53,292 nucleotides of DNA, taken from contig NZ_PNCI01000039.1 in NCBI RefSeq assembly GCF_005887095.1, forward strand, positions 1-53,292. Direction: 5' to 3'. Shown piece by piece: positions 25,282-34,120 of this stretch. The notes beneath the pieces were generated by a model. The model ran no database searches. It was not told the DNA's origin and worked only from the letters and a program-made list of their open reading frames with translations. Position 1 is the stretch's first letter, and every line of letters starts with the position of its first letter. This stretch comes from Pseudoalteromonas rubra (GTDB taxonomy: Bacteria > Pseudomonadota > Gammaproteobacteria > Enterobacterales > Alteromonadaceae). A program made the translations under genes and the position numbers.

Positions 25282-26012
25282 TGGATGAACTTGAATTTCG
25301 CCGCCGCTTGTTTGCCGATCCCAATGATAAGGATGTAATTGCACAGGCAGACACAGATCCGGCCAAACAACGTCTCGTAAAAGAGATGCAGGATTTTGAT
25401 GCAACGCTTCACAGTGCGCTGGATATTTCAGTGCCTGATGACCTGGCACAAAAAATCCTTGCAAAGCAGCAAGCAGATACAGAGACTTCCAGCAAACAAA
25501 GTGCCGAAGCAGAACAGCTAGCCTGGTACCGTCGCTTTAAAGCGCCGCTGGCCACGGCTGCCTCAGCCTTACTGGCTGTCTCATTGTACTTTGCAACCTC
25601 AGTTCAGGCGCCATTGCATGCAGGTGAACATGCGCTAGAACACGTATATTACGAAGCAGAAGCCCTGGCATTAACAGATGAAGTTCAGTTGCAGGTTGTC
25701 AACGAGAAGCTTGCTATGTTTGGCGGTAAACTGGAATCCATGCCGGGCAAAGTGACCTATGCAACGTTTTGTAACTTTAAAGGGCAGCGCAGTCTGCATT
25801 TGATATTTCAGTCGGAGCATGGCCCGGTAACTGTGTTTATTGTGCCCACCGACAGGAATGAAGCCACAGGCACAGACGAGCAGTTTGCCGATGCACGTTT
25901 CAGCGGAAGCATCAAGGCAGGAGAAAGAGCGGACACCATTTTAGTGGCCGATCTGAATACCCCGTTGGAGCGTTACGAAACGGCTGTGACAGAGTCATTA
26001 CGCTGGTTGTAA
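25281..26012 (+). CDS. DUF3379 membrane protein, probable anti-sigma factor
   Basis: The 243-residue protein has a cytoplasmic N-terminal part of about 88 residues ('DELEFRRRLFADPNDKDV' and 'VPDDLAQKILAKQ', typical of DUF3379), one membrane helix at about 93-108 (PLATAASALLAVSLYFAT) and a periplasmic domain of about 135 residues. No zinc-binding HxxxCxxC motif is present, unlike ZAS-type anti-sigma factors. The one-base overlap with the sigma gene and the topology support an anti-sigma role, inferred from context. Confidence 0.8.
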   Translation: MDELEFRRRLFADPNDKDVIAQADTDPAKQRLVKEMQDFDATLHSALDISVPDDLAQKILAKQQADTETSSKQSAEAEQLAWYRRFKAPLATAASALLAVSLYFATSVQAPLHAGEHALEHVYYEAEALALTDEVQLQVVNEKLAMFGGKLESMPGKVTYATFCNFKGQRSLHLIFQSEHGPVTVFIVPTDRNEATGTDEQFADARFSGSIKAGERADTILVADLNTPLERYETAVTESLRWL

Positions 26013-26030
26013 ATTTTACTCTCTTGATAT

Positions 26031-26064
26031 ACAACAACACCGGGTTTTAACCCGGTGTTGTTGT
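26031..26064. terminator. Terminator after the sigma/DUF3379 pair
   Basis: ACAACAACACCGGG (26031-26044) pairs perfectly with CCCGGTGTTGTTGT (26051-26064) around TTTTAA, which can extend the stem by two pairs. It starts 18 bases after the DUF3379 stop. The following ATTACT is only modestly T-rich, but the 14-bp stem is strong. Confidence 0.75.
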
Positions 26065-26306
26065 ATTACTGTGTACCCGCCCTAACATTTAAAACAAATA
26101 GCTGATGAAAAAGAAGTAACTATCAGTTATTTACGAACAATCAGAAAGATTATTTCGACCTGAACAAAAAACACATGCAAACTTAATTATTTCAAACACT
26201 TAGCACCCATCTTGTGCAACGTAACCTGAACCCGCTATTGAAATCGCTTCGCTTCACCACATTGATTAATTACAATGCGTTCAGATCTAAAACTCAGAGG
26301 AACACC

Positions 26307-27206
26307 ATGAAACAATTTATTGTTTTAATGACATTAATTGCCGTTTTGGTATCAACCAGTTTCAGTGCAGAAGCACGGAAAAAGTTCGGCAGCAAAAAAA
26401 GTGCGGGTAAAACCCACGCAACGAGCACCACGGCACAGAAAAAACAAGTGGACACCAAAACACTGGCACCGAATACTGCCGCAAAGCCTAAATCAAACAA
26501 AAAAGGCATTATGGCTGGCGTATTAGGCGGCCTGCTGGCAGGTGGCCTTATCGCTGCAATGATGGGCGATGACTTCGAAGGTTTCCAGTTTATGGAAATG
26601 ATCTTGTTTGCGATTCTGGCATTCGTACTATTCAAAGTCATAAAATCCTTCATGACTAAACGCCAGCAACCACATATGGCGGGGATGCCTCAAGGTGGTA
26701 ACTTTGGTGGTGGTAACTTTGGCCAGAATAATGCTGGTCAGGATCAAAACCAGAGCGCTCAGTTTCGTCAGCAAGCTCAATCAACCACGACGAGCGGTGG
26801 CTTTGGTCAGCAGCAGGAGCAAGTACCATTTAATTTGCCAGCTGACTTTGATGTGAACGGCTTCTTACAAGGCGCCCGAGAGCATTATCATACCGTACAG
26901 ACTGCCTGGAACCAGGGCGATTTTGCCACTCTGGCTGAGTACCTGAGCCCTGAACTGGTCGAAGAGTTTAAACAAGACCGTGCACAACATGGCGATGTCG
27001 CAACAGAAGTGATGTTTGTTGATGCGCAATTAGTGCGTGCAGAAACCTCACCTGTGGCCTGGGAAGTGAGCGTCATGTTCAAGGGTAAATACCGTGACCT
27101 TGGCGACAAACAGGAAGAACCAATCCACGAGATCTGGCACCTGGAAAGAAAAACACAAGGCGATGCGCCTTGGGTTATTGTCGGTGTGGAAGATCTAATC
27201 GACTAA
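26307..27206 (+). CDS. Tim44-like domain membrane protein
   Basis: The 299-residue protein begins at ATG 26307 (AGAGGA six bases upstream); the longer frame from 26214 is upstream leader. A signal peptide (MKQFIVLMTLIAVLVSTSFSAEA) is followed by a Lys/Ser/Thr-rich basic linker, two hydrophobic segments (about 99-115 and 125-140: IMAGVLGGLLAGGLIAAMMG, MEMILFAILAFVLFKVI), a Gly/Gln/Asn-rich linker and a C-terminal Tim44-like domain (about 180-298, 'VNGFLQGAREHYHTVQTAWNQGDFATLAEYLSPEL'). Bacterial members are of unknown function; in mitochondria the domain binds import motor and membrane. The gene has its own terminators on both sides. Confidence 0.85.
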   Translation: MKQFIVLMTLIAVLVSTSFSAEARKKFGSKKSAGKTHATSTTAQKKQVDTKTLAPNTAAKPKSNKKGIMAGVLGGLLAGGLIAAMMGDDFEGFQFMEMILFAILAFVLFKVIKSFMTKRQQPHMAGMPQGGNFGGGNFGQNNAGQDQNQSAQFRQQAQSTTTSGGFGQQQEQVPFNLPADFDVNGFLQGAREHYHTVQTAWNQGDFATLAEYLSPELVEEFKQDRAQHGDVATEVMFVDAQLVRAETSPVAWEVSVMFKGKYRDLGDKQEEPIHEIWHLERKTQGDAPWVIVGVEDLID

Positions 27207-27214
27207 ATCGACGC

Positions 27215-27252
27215 CTGTGCTACCGGAGCCACTTCGCTGGTAGCACAGTTTG
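27215..27252 (+). terminator. Terminator after the Tim44-like gene
   Basis: CTGTGCTACC (27215-27224) pairs perfectly with GGTAGCACAG (27239-27248), 14-base loop, followed by TTTG TTTC. It begins nine bases after the stop codon. Confidence 0.8.
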
Positions 27253-27333
27253 TTTCATTCAATTGATTCCCTACCTTACCAATTAAACATCGGCTGAATT
27301 CAACCGCTTGTCGATTGAAGAGCTTTTGCCATT

Positions 27334-28524
27334 TTACCTTTCTACACGTGTACCCTTCTTATATTCCCCTGGTGTCATGCCTGTGTGGGTTTTAAATGCC
27401 TTATAAAAAGAAGATCGCGCGTTAAAGCCTACAGCCATCGCTATATCCAGCACGGTTTTATCGTTGGCGCGCAGTAGTTCCACTGCCGCGTCAATCCGAG
27501 CTTTATTAACATAGTCAAAAAATGACTGTCCCAATGTCTGATTTAAAGTTTGAGACACATAATTTGCTGATACTTTTAAATATTCCGCCAGTTTGTAGAG
27601 GGTCAGGTCCGGCTCCAAATAAAGCTTCTCTGTGACCACTGCAGTGTGTATTTTCCTGGCAATGCGATTTGCCTGCTCATCGCTTAACGCCGAATGCTGG
27701 TATTTGGCTGAAGCTGGTTGCTCTGTGACCTCGTCGCTTAGCGCATGTGACTTATCTGGCTGCTCAGTAAGCGGGTATACTTTGTCGAACCCGGGCTTTT
27801 GTCTTAGAGACCAGTAGAGCAAAAGCCAGATTGTCACAGTGGTCAATGTCGCCACTCCCCCCTCACGCAAAAACGTAGGTTGTGCACTCAAATCCTGCGC
27901 AAGGGTGAGCACCAGCCAGCCCCAGGTAAATACCATCAGGATTAACACAATACCTAACCAGCCCAGTTCACGCTCTTTGGTACTGGCAAATACCGCATGC
28001 AACTGACGCCGGTAAGTTAGCAAATGACGCCAGGTTTTAATCACATAAACCAGGCTTTGCAAGGGCCAGAACAGCATAACGGTAATGATCAACCAAACCG
28101 TAAGGCGTGCGTCAGCTGCCAGTTCCACGTTTCCTTCAGCGAAAAAGATACTAAATAAGGCGCTCTCAGAAAGCTGCAACAGGCTGAATGACAACACACA
28201 AGAGATACAGGCCGGAACAAAATGCCATAGACTATGGCGGGTAAAGCGCCAGGGGAACTGTGATGTTAACCCTCGCGTATAGAGGTAAAAACAAGGAAAC
28301 AGTAACAACCAGGCCGGAACAATCGCTGCAATATAAGCATAACGGGCTGCGGGAAACTGAGCGAAGATAAGCGGACCAGATAAGATCACAAACAGAGAAA
28401 AAAGAAACAATGCCAGTGCCCGGTAACAATGCCAACGCCGTTCTCTGCCAGCGAGTATTGTCAATGCAAGCCCCAATGCACCGAGTAAAAAGGTATAGAC
28501 AAACGTCAATTCAGCACTAAACAA
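27334..28524 (-). CDS. AraC-family regulator with N-terminal membrane domain
   Basis: The 396-residue protein has seven or so hydrophobic helices in residues 5-245 and a C-terminal AraC/XylS domain (about 285-392). The HTH parts are visible: 'LTLYKLAEYLKVSANYVSQTLNQTLGQSFFDYVNKARIDAAVELL' and 'VLDIAMAVGFNARSSFYKAFKTHTGMTPGEYKK'. Membrane-embedded AraC regulators are common in Alteromonadales and sense a membrane or periplasmic signal without a known ligand. It is divergently placed from the DUF2306-like gene (28655), 130 bp apart, and probably controls it. Confidence 0.88.
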   Translation of the reverse strand: MFSAELTFVYTFLLGALGLALTILAGRERRWHCYRALALFLFSLFVILSGPLIFAQFPAARYAYIAAIVPAWLLLFPCFYLYTRGLTSQFPWRFTRHSLWHFVPACISCVLSFSLLQLSESALFSIFFAEGNVELAADARLTVWLIITVMLFWPLQSLVYVIKTWRHLLTYRRQLHAVFASTKERELGWLGIVLILMVFTWGWLVLTLAQDLSAQPTFLREGGVATLTTVTIWLLLYWSLRQKPGFDKVYPLTEQPDKSHALSDEVTEQPASAKYQHSALSDEQANRIARKIHTAVVTEKLYLEPDLTLYKLAEYLKVSANYVSQTLNQTLGQSFFDYVNKARIDAAVELLRANDKTVLDIAMAVGFNARSSFYKAFKTHTGMTPGEYKKGTRVER

Positions 28525-28654
28525 AACACCTCAACCTTATGAATTTTATACTTATAATTATCACTAGTGTCCTAACCTTTAGTAATGGACGACAGCCTTT
28601 GACTGTCAGTATAAAGTGCATCACAAGCACATCGCAATAAAGAGGAATAACAAG

Positions 28655-29359
28655 ATGGAACAGATCTCATTGACTATGCTGATACATATAATCACAGGAA
28701 CCGTCGCCATAGTTGCAGGCGTTATCGCCATAGCAGTAACAAAGGGAAAGTCTTTACACGCTCGGGCAGGCACCGGGTTTGTCTATTCGATGCTCATAAT
28801 GGCCCTCAGCGGTACCTTAATCGCGATATTACAACCCATGACCATCACTGCTATTGCAGGCATCTACACGATTTACCTGGTAATGACCGCGTGGCAGGCA
28901 GTGAAGTCAGCACCAAATACGCGAGGAAGATTCGATTATGCATTCCCTGTATGTTCACTGCTGATCATTTTCGCCTGTCTATATTTTAGCGATCAGGCGG
29001 GCACCAGCCCAGCTGAAATGAAACATGGCATAAGCGCTTATGATTACTACTTTTTTGTATTACTCGCCAGCTTGTCTTTTATTGGTGACGTGCGTCTGGC
29101 TTACTCAGGAGGCCTGGCCTCGACACCCCGCTTGATCCGCCATTTGTGGAGAATGTGTTTTGCTCTATTTATAGCGGTTGGTTCATTCTTGTCACAAGGC
29201 GCAGTAAAAGTGGTACCACAGGCACTTATAGACTCGGGTTTGTTAGCCATACCTGAGCCCTTTATCTTACTGGTCATTGTATATTGGTGCTTAAAATTGA
29301 GTCTTGGTAACAAAATACGCCAGTGGCGTGCTAATCGTACTGCTCAGTCCTCTTCCTGA
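28655..29359 (+). CDS. DUF2306-like multi-spanning membrane protein
   Basis: I start at ATG 28655 (AGAGGA eight bases upstream), not at 28616. The 234-residue protein has about seven hydrophobic segments. Its N-terminal 'LMLIHIITGTVAIVAGVIAIAVTKGKSLHARAG' region has the 'H...G..A...G.......KG...H...G' pattern seen in DUF2306 proteins, so the assignment is by pattern. Function is unknown. It is divergent from the membrane AraC regulator, its likely controller. Its 3' end overlaps the convergent SBP gene by 16 bases. Confidence 0.6.
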   Translation: MEQISLTMLIHIITGTVAIVAGVIAIAVTKGKSLHARAGTGFVYSMLIMALSGTLIAILQPMTITAIAGIYTIYLVMTAWQAVKSAPNTRGRFDYAFPVCSLLIIFACLYFSDQAGTSPAEMKHGISAYDYYFFVLLASLSFIGDVRLAYSGGLASTPRLIRHLWRMCFALFIAVGSFLSQGAVKVVPQALIDSGLLAIPEPFILLVIVYWCLKLSLGNKIRQWRANRTAQSSS

Positions 29360-30108
29360 GACAGATGCAGCCGGCATAGTTCAGTTGCCACTGAACTTTG
29401 CCGACAGTGTTGTGAAATTACCTGATTTTCGGCTTTTTTTATCAGTTCAGTCAATTCACCGCTTTGCGTCATACGACGTAACACGTCGTCGATTTTCTTC
29501 ACCCAATGCCGCTGATCCTTATGGATATAGTGATACAGCTTCAACACTCGAAAGCTACGCTGATGTGGTACGACATTTTCAATTCCAGCCTTAGCCAGCA
29601 TAACCAGGCCGTCGATACGATTGGTCAGAGCAATATCAGCCAGTCCCTTAGACACCAGATTCAATGCCTGTATGGTGGTATCCGTGTCCTCTACTTCGGA
29701 CATCCCTTTGGTGATGTTATTGGTGTGTTTTACACCGCGCACTTTTGCAATTCTGTAGTTGCTCAAGTCTTGTTCATTCTGGATATCAACATGACTATCG
29801 CTGCGAACAAAAGCCATGGTCTCTAACGTGTAATAAGGGGTTGGAACACGAATAGTATGCGGATTCTCATCACCATAGCTGTAAATTCGCATGATTTCCC
29901 CATGCCGCTTTCCGCTACGCACCAGCTGTTGTGCACGCTTGCCTGGGTAAGGTGTTACCACAATGGTTACATTAAGTTGGCGGTAAATCTCAGGCAAGAC
30001 CAGGCGCCCTACTTCCTGCTCAATCAGATAGTTAATTGATACAAAGTGCAAGGGCCCAGCAAACACGTTGTTGCACCATAATAGCAACAATAACAGGGAC
30101 TTCTTCAT
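29344..30108 (-). CDS. Orphan periplasmic solute-binding protein (SBP_bac_3 type)
   Basis: The 254-residue protein begins with a signal peptide (MKKSLLLLLLWCNNVFAG) and has the two-lobed layout of family 3 amino-acid binding proteins: 'RLVLPEIYRQLNVTIVVTPYPGKRAQQLVRSGKRHGEIMR', 'YYTLETMAFVRSD' and 'LSNYRIAKVRGVKHTNNI', followed by 'IALTNRIDGLVMLAKAGI'. No ABC permease or ATPase gene is adjacent. Such orphans in Pseudoalteromonas and Shewanella probably act as sensors or scavengers. A second periplasmic binding protein gene is directly upstream on the same strand (61-bp gap), so the two may be cotranscribed. Confidence 0.7.
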   Translation of the reverse strand: MKKSLLLLLLWCNNVFAGPLHFVSINYLIEQEVGRLVLPEIYRQLNVTIVVTPYPGKRAQQLVRSGKRHGEIMRIYSYGDENPHTIRVPTPYYTLETMAFVRSDSHVDIQNEQDLSNYRIAKVRGVKHTNNITKGMSEVEDTDTTIQALNLVSKGLADIALTNRIDGLVMLAKAGIENVVPHQRSFRVLKLYHYIHKDQRHWVKKIDDVLRRMTQSGELTELIKKAENQVISQHCRQSSVATELCRLHLSQEED

Positions 30109-30169
30109 CGGCCTACCGAGCTTTTAAGATGATGTTTATTCGATTATTTTAGTATCACCAGAGCAAATA

Positions 30170-31180
30170 TCAATGATTGACTGTGCAAGTTGTAACATTG
30201 CCTTTGTTGCAATAATGATAATCCAGATAGTAGTGTGATTGCGCGGGCTTTTTACTCTGGATAATAAATTGGTACAACAACTCAGCCCCCAGACGCCCCA
30301 TTTCAAAAGGTTTCTGCCCAATGTTGGTCACAGATAAGCCTCGTTGCAGTGCTTTGAGTTGGGTATTTTCTGTATCAGCGGAGATTATCACCCACTCCTG
30401 CTTAGCAATCAGCGCTTTAAACTGTGCCATGCGGGTTATGTAGTCTGGGTTAAACTGTGCAAACCCGGCAACGGCCAGAAATATTGGCGGGTTGGGATAT
30501 TTCATCATTGTGATCAGCTGATCCAATGCATCAGCTCGTCTACCCATAGTAAAAAGCGGACAACGGTAATGCTCAACCCAGCCATTTTCACCAGACAATC
30601 TGTTTTTGCTTTGACCGGACAATGCAAATCGCACACCCGCGATGCGCTGGTTAAGGTTAGGCGTTGTCTGATGCCCCGACTGCAGGCAGATGTATTGTTT
30701 CGACTCGGTTTTAAAACGTTTAGCCTCTTCCCCCAGCGCCTTACCAAAATCAAAATTATTAGTCCCAACGTACGCCAAGCGATATGCCTGATGTTTTTTA
30801 AGTAAATCTGAATCAAAGGTAACGACCGGAATGCCTTTCTTAGCAGCCAGCCTGAGTGCACCATCAACAAGGTATCCTGAATCTGTGACTGAAATAAGCA
30901 GACCGTCGATATCTTTTTTGAGTAGTTCTTTGACTATCAGAACCTGCGTCCTGACATCCTGATAGTCATCAGCTCCGTCATAAAGACAGTTAATATTGGG
31001 GTAGTCACGTGCGAAATGAACACACCCTTTGTGCGATTGTTGGTAAAAGCTGTCGTTTTTGGTCTTTCCGACTACGGCAATATTGATAGGTGTAGGAGTG
31101 TCGTTGTCAGCAAAAGCCAATGCCTGAGAACACAAAAGCATGACAAAAAGAAGTAATATCTGAGCAATAAGATAGATCAT
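30170..31180 (-). CDS. Orphan periplasmic sugar-type binding protein (Peripla_BP_4)
   Basis: The 336-residue protein has an N-terminal signal peptide (LIAQILLLFVMLLCSQALAFA) and the type I binding-protein fold: 'NIAVVGKTKNDSFYQQSHKGCVHFARDYP', 'DIDGLLISVTDSG', 'KKGIPVVTFDSDL', 'AYVGTNNFDFGKALGEEAKRF', 'RIAGVRFAL' and 'GLSVTNIGQKPFEMGRLGAELLYQ'. This is the ribose/galactose-binding-protein type. As with the neighbour, no transporter genes are nearby; a role in chemotaxis or two-component sensing is possible. The start has no strong ribosome site. Confidence 0.75.
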   Translation of the reverse strand: MIYLIAQILLLFVMLLCSQALAFADNDTPTPINIAVVGKTKNDSFYQQSHKGCVHFARDYPNINCLYDGADDYQDVRTQVLIVKELLKKDIDGLLISVTDSGYLVDGALRLAAKKGIPVVTFDSDLLKKHQAYRLAYVGTNNFDFGKALGEEAKRFKTESKQYICLQSGHQTTPNLNQRIAGVRFALSGQSKNRLSGENGWVEHYRCPLFTMGRRADALDQLITMMKYPNPPIFLAVAGFAQFNPDYITRMAQFKALIAKQEWVIISADTENTQLKALQRGLSVTNIGQKPFEMGRLGAELLYQFIIQSKKPAQSHYYLDYHYCNKGNVTTCTVNH

Positions 31181-31344
31181 GCAGGTGTCTGGTCCCGTAA
31201 CTGCCTACTTGTTAACAGTGTAACCAAATCACTCTAAAAAACAATCACTTTGATATCAATAGGAAGCTGATTCCAGCTCAAAGAGTGCCGATAAATTAGA
31301 AAACTTCTTAAGTATCAGGCAACGCCTTTGAGCCGCTTTAGTAG

Positions 31345-31758
31345 TTATTTACAACTAAATGCCAAAGTAATCTGATACGGCTCACCCATGGAATCTTCGG
31401 CTATACCGCCACCAATACTCATAGCAGCGCCCACATCGTCAACGGCGTTCTCGCCTAAAATCCACATTGCAGTACCCGCTGCTTCGACAGCCGTCGCTAT
31501 GTTACGCTTTTGCAGGTACTCCTGCTCAGGCATTGACCCCATATATGTAATGTTTTCATTTTGAATGTAAGCGTAACCGCGTTCTTGCTTTTCACAATAA
31601 TGATTGGCCTGTTCTAGTGCTTCCTTGCCCGCCGCTTCTCTGGTCTCAGCAGTCAAGTTCACATAGTGCTTACCATCCGCAGAAGGACGAACGTTATTGT
31701 GATGTGCACAACCACTTGCGAAGATGGCGACCAAAGAGAATGCTATCCAGTTTTTCAT
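31345..31758 (-). CDS. Small lipoprotein of unknown function
   Basis: The start is ATG 31758 with AGGG about nine bases upstream; the longer frame to 31887 begins inside the neighbour. The 137-residue product has a lipoprotein signal peptide with lipobox ASGC (MKNWIAFSLVAIFASGCAHH). The mature part has 'ETREAAGKEALEQANHYCEKQERGYAYI', one further Cys pair (HYC and SCK at the end) and a Gly/Ala-rich segment. No family name comes to mind. It is the most distal minus-strand gene before the hydroxyproline cluster, with an 86-bp gap. Confidence 0.65.
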   Translation of the reverse strand: MKNWIAFSLVAIFASGCAHHNNVRPSADGKHYVNLTAETREAAGKEALEQANHYCEKQERGYAYIQNENITYMGSMPEQEYLQKRNIATAVEAAGTAMWILGENAVDDVGAAMSIGGGIAEDSMGEPYQITLAFSCK

Positions 31759-31844
31759 GATGTTTACCCTGACTAATATGTATTTATTAAGACAGAGTAT
31801 ATTCAGTATCACCGTGGCATTCAGTGAGAGAATGTAGAAAAATG

Positions 31845-32093
31845 TTAGCTCTGTATCACGCCGTCGCTCGCCGCCAGTATCTGGCATGACTGCCCGGATT
31901 TAAAACGTTCATACAATGCATGATCGAATAAAATCGTATCACTCATTCTCTGATCAGCATATTGATAGGTCACCAGCATGTGTGCCTGATGACATACCAG
32001 CGGATTTATCAGACGTTTATCGCTAACAATAACTAAATCAATCACCGAACACTGACGATAATGCGGTTTCTCTTTCCTTGAAAAGCGCCACAT
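31845..32093 (-). CDS. Small hypothetical protein coupled to the reductase gene
   Basis: The ATG at 32093 lies one base after the TGA of the ornithine-cyclodeaminase-family gene (TGATATG), so translation is probably coupled. The product is 82 residues (MWRFSRKEKPHYRQ...), soluble, with 'CSVIDLVIVSDKRLINPLVCHQAHMLVTYQYADQRM' and 'FDHALYERFKSG'. I do not recognise it. Its place at the end of the hydroxyproline operon suggests an accessory role. Confidence 0.5.
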   Translation of the reverse strand: MWRFSRKEKPHYRQCSVIDLVIVSDKRLINPLVCHQAHMLVTYQYADQRMSDTILFDHALYERFKSGQSCQILAASDGVIQS

Positions 32094-32094
32094 A

Positions 32095-33033
32095 TCAGTG
32101 ATGCTCCAACACCAGTTTAGCAGCAACTAGATCACTCAGTGCCGTGCCCACAGATTTAAACAAAGTAATTTCACTGCTATGGCGACGCAAGTAGCGATTT
32201 TCCCGAGCCATATCAGCCAACTCCGCCTCAATCTGTTCAGCCTTAAATACCCCCTGCTCCATCGGGATAAGTATTTCTCCGGCTTCATTCAAGACGTTAG
32301 CTTTGCTGTCAACGAACACGCGACTGGCTAGCAAGGTCGCGGTATCTATTTCCCTGGCATTTTTGTGGTGATTGCCAATCAAGTCGATATGTGTCCCAGG
32401 TTGCAACCAACATCCGTCAAATAGTGGCTTATGGCTCCCTGTCGCAGTACAGATAACGTCTGCCGCGCCAATCACCTCTGCACTGCTTTGACCCAACTCG
32501 AACCTGACTTCAGGAAACATAGTCATCAAAGATGCCTGAAGGCTGGCCGCTTTGTCTGAATTCCTGGCGATCAGCGTGACCTTTTCATAGCCCCTCACGG
32601 CCAGATGCGCGCGGACCATGTAAGGAGCAAGCTTACCAGAGCCAAACATCACCAAATGTTTGGCATCTTCTCTGGCAAGATATGATGCAGCCAGTGCTGA
32701 CACCGCAGCGGTACGCCATAATGTCACCTGAGTACCATCCACCAGTGCCAGGGGTTCACCATACGCACGATCAAACAACATAATCTTGGAATAGAGGCTG
32801 GCTTTACCATGGGCTTCATTTTCGGGGAAATAGGTAAAAGCCTTGATGCCAATGACGGTGTCATTCCACGCGGGCAGCACCGCAAATGCATTGTGATTGT
32901 TGTCATGTGGTTCCAGCTCAAAAACACTGCGCTTTGGCATAGCATGCTCACTGGCAAACCCGCGCTGTAGCGCTGCTATCAGAATAGGAAATGAGAGTGC
33001 CTGCTGCACCTGTTCGCGTTCAATGATTTTCAT
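32095..33033 (-). CDS. lhpI: Ornithine cyclodeaminase family reductase, likely Delta1-pyrroline-2-carboxylate reductase
   Basis: The 312-residue protein starts at ATG 33033 (AAAGGAGAAGTT, ideal ribosome site). It has the ornithine cyclodeaminase/mu-crystallin fold: 'GIKAFTYFPENEAHGKASLYSKIMLFDRAYGEPLALVDGTQVTLWRTAAVSALAASYLA', the Rossmann motif 'LVMFGSGKLAPYMVRAHLA' and 'VICTATGSHKPLFDG'. In bacteria that degrade trans-3-hydroxy-L-proline, a member of this family (LhpI) reduces Delta1-pyrroline-2-carboxylate to L-proline. The neighbouring dehydratase would make exactly that substrate, so I infer the role. True ornithine cyclodeaminase is the main alternative. Confidence 0.75.
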   Translation of the reverse strand: MKIIEREQVQQALSFPILIAALQRGFASEHAMPKRSVFELEPHDNNHNAFAVLPAWNDTVIGIKAFTYFPENEAHGKASLYSKIMLFDRAYGEPLALVDGTQVTLWRTAAVSALAASYLAREDAKHLVMFGSGKLAPYMVRAHLAVRGYEKVTLIARNSDKAASLQASLMTMFPEVRFELGQSSAEVIGAADVICTATGSHKPLFDGCWLQPGTHIDLIGNHHKNAREIDTATLLASRVFVDSKANVLNEAGEILIPMEQGVFKAEQIEAELADMARENRYLRRHSSEITLFKSVGTALSDLVAAKLVLEHH

Positions 33034-33043
33034 AACTTCTCCT

Positions 33044-34120
33044 TTAGAGTTCGAAGTGTTGCGGAGAATGAGTGAGCAGCTCATAGCCAGATTCGGTGAG
33101 TGCAATGTCTTCCTCCAACCTGACTCCACCATAACCCGGAATGTAAATGCCAGGTTCGATGGTGATCACATTGCCCGGTTCCAGTTGATAATTGACACCG
33201 GGTTTGATGAAAGGCTGCTCGTGTAGAAAAAGCCCCAGACCATGACCCAGCCCTTCACCGGCATACTGAGCAAACTCACTGTTTAGCAACACTGCGTGGG
33301 CTGCCTCATTCAACACCTGGCAATCTGCTCCACTGCAGGCTCGCGCCAGTGCTGCTTGCTGTGCTGTTTGTACCGTATCAAACATTGCCCGTTGTTTGGT
33401 GCTTGGAGTGCCATAGACATAGGTGCGCGTCATATCCGAGCGATAGCCGTCAACAACCGCCCCAAAATCAATCAGGATAAGATCTCCATGGCGAAGTTGC
33501 TGCGTGGATGGATTGCCATGCGGTAAGGCACTGCGCGCACCAAACAGGAGTATCGTGTCAAACGAGACACCTTCTGATCCCAGTTTCTGCATCCGGTAAT
33601 CTAACTCCAATGCTAATTCGCGCTCACTGACCCCCTCTTTTATTAGAGGTAACGTATCTGCCAGTGCCTGATCAGCTATCTGTGCAGCCTGACGAATGCG
33701 GTTAACCTCATGTGTCGTTTTAACCTGTCGCAGTTGCTCAACCAGTCCAGGCGTTGGCATTAAAACTCGGCCTGAGAGCTCGCCACTGATCTGCTGCCAC
33801 TGACCGACATCAATATGGGCTGCGTCAAACGCCAGCACCTTTAACTGCCCAGATAAACGATTCAGACACTGACCCAGGCTTTCAGTATCTCGGTGCCTGA
33901 GCACGACTTCGGTCTGCTCAGCTTCTTTGCTGGCGCGCTCAAAGTAACGATAGTCAGTGATCAGTAAACACTGCTCGTGACTAATCAATAATGTGGCGGC
34001 ATGGCCGCTGAATCCACACAAATAGCGAATGTTCTCATAGCCAAAGACCAGCATTCCTTCATAATCAGATGTCAGGAGCTGACTACGCATTCTGGTTTGT
34101 CGTTGTAAATACTGACTCAT
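33044..34120 (-). CDS. M24-family Xaa-Pro peptidase
   Basis: The 358-residue protein is a creatinase/aminopeptidase P-type metallopeptidase. N-terminal domain: residues 1-120. Catalytic domain with all five metal ligands: D in LIDFGAVVDGYRSDMTRT (two Asp), H in GHGLGLFLHEQP, E in ITIEPGIY and E in GVRLEED. Such enzymes release proline or hydroxyproline from the ends of short peptides. Its position between the dehydratase (four-base overlap ATGA) and the reductase suggests it feeds the pathway from collagen-like peptides. Confidence 0.88.
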   Translation of the reverse strand: MSQYLQRQTRMRSQLLTSDYEGMLVFGYENIRYLCGFSGHAATLLISHEQCLLITDYRYFERASKEAEQTEVVLRHRDTESLGQCLNRLSGQLKVLAFDAAHIDVGQWQQISGELSGRVLMPTPGLVEQLRQVKTTHEVNRIRQAAQIADQALADTLPLIKEGVSERELALELDYRMQKLGSEGVSFDTILLFGARSALPHGNPSTQQLRHGDLILIDFGAVVDGYRSDMTRTYVYGTPSTKQRAMFDTVQTAQQAALARACSGADCQVLNEAAHAVLLNSEFAQYAGEGLGHGLGLFLHEQPFIKPGVNYQLEPGNVITIEPGIYIPGYGGVRLEEDIALTESGYELLTHSPQHFEL

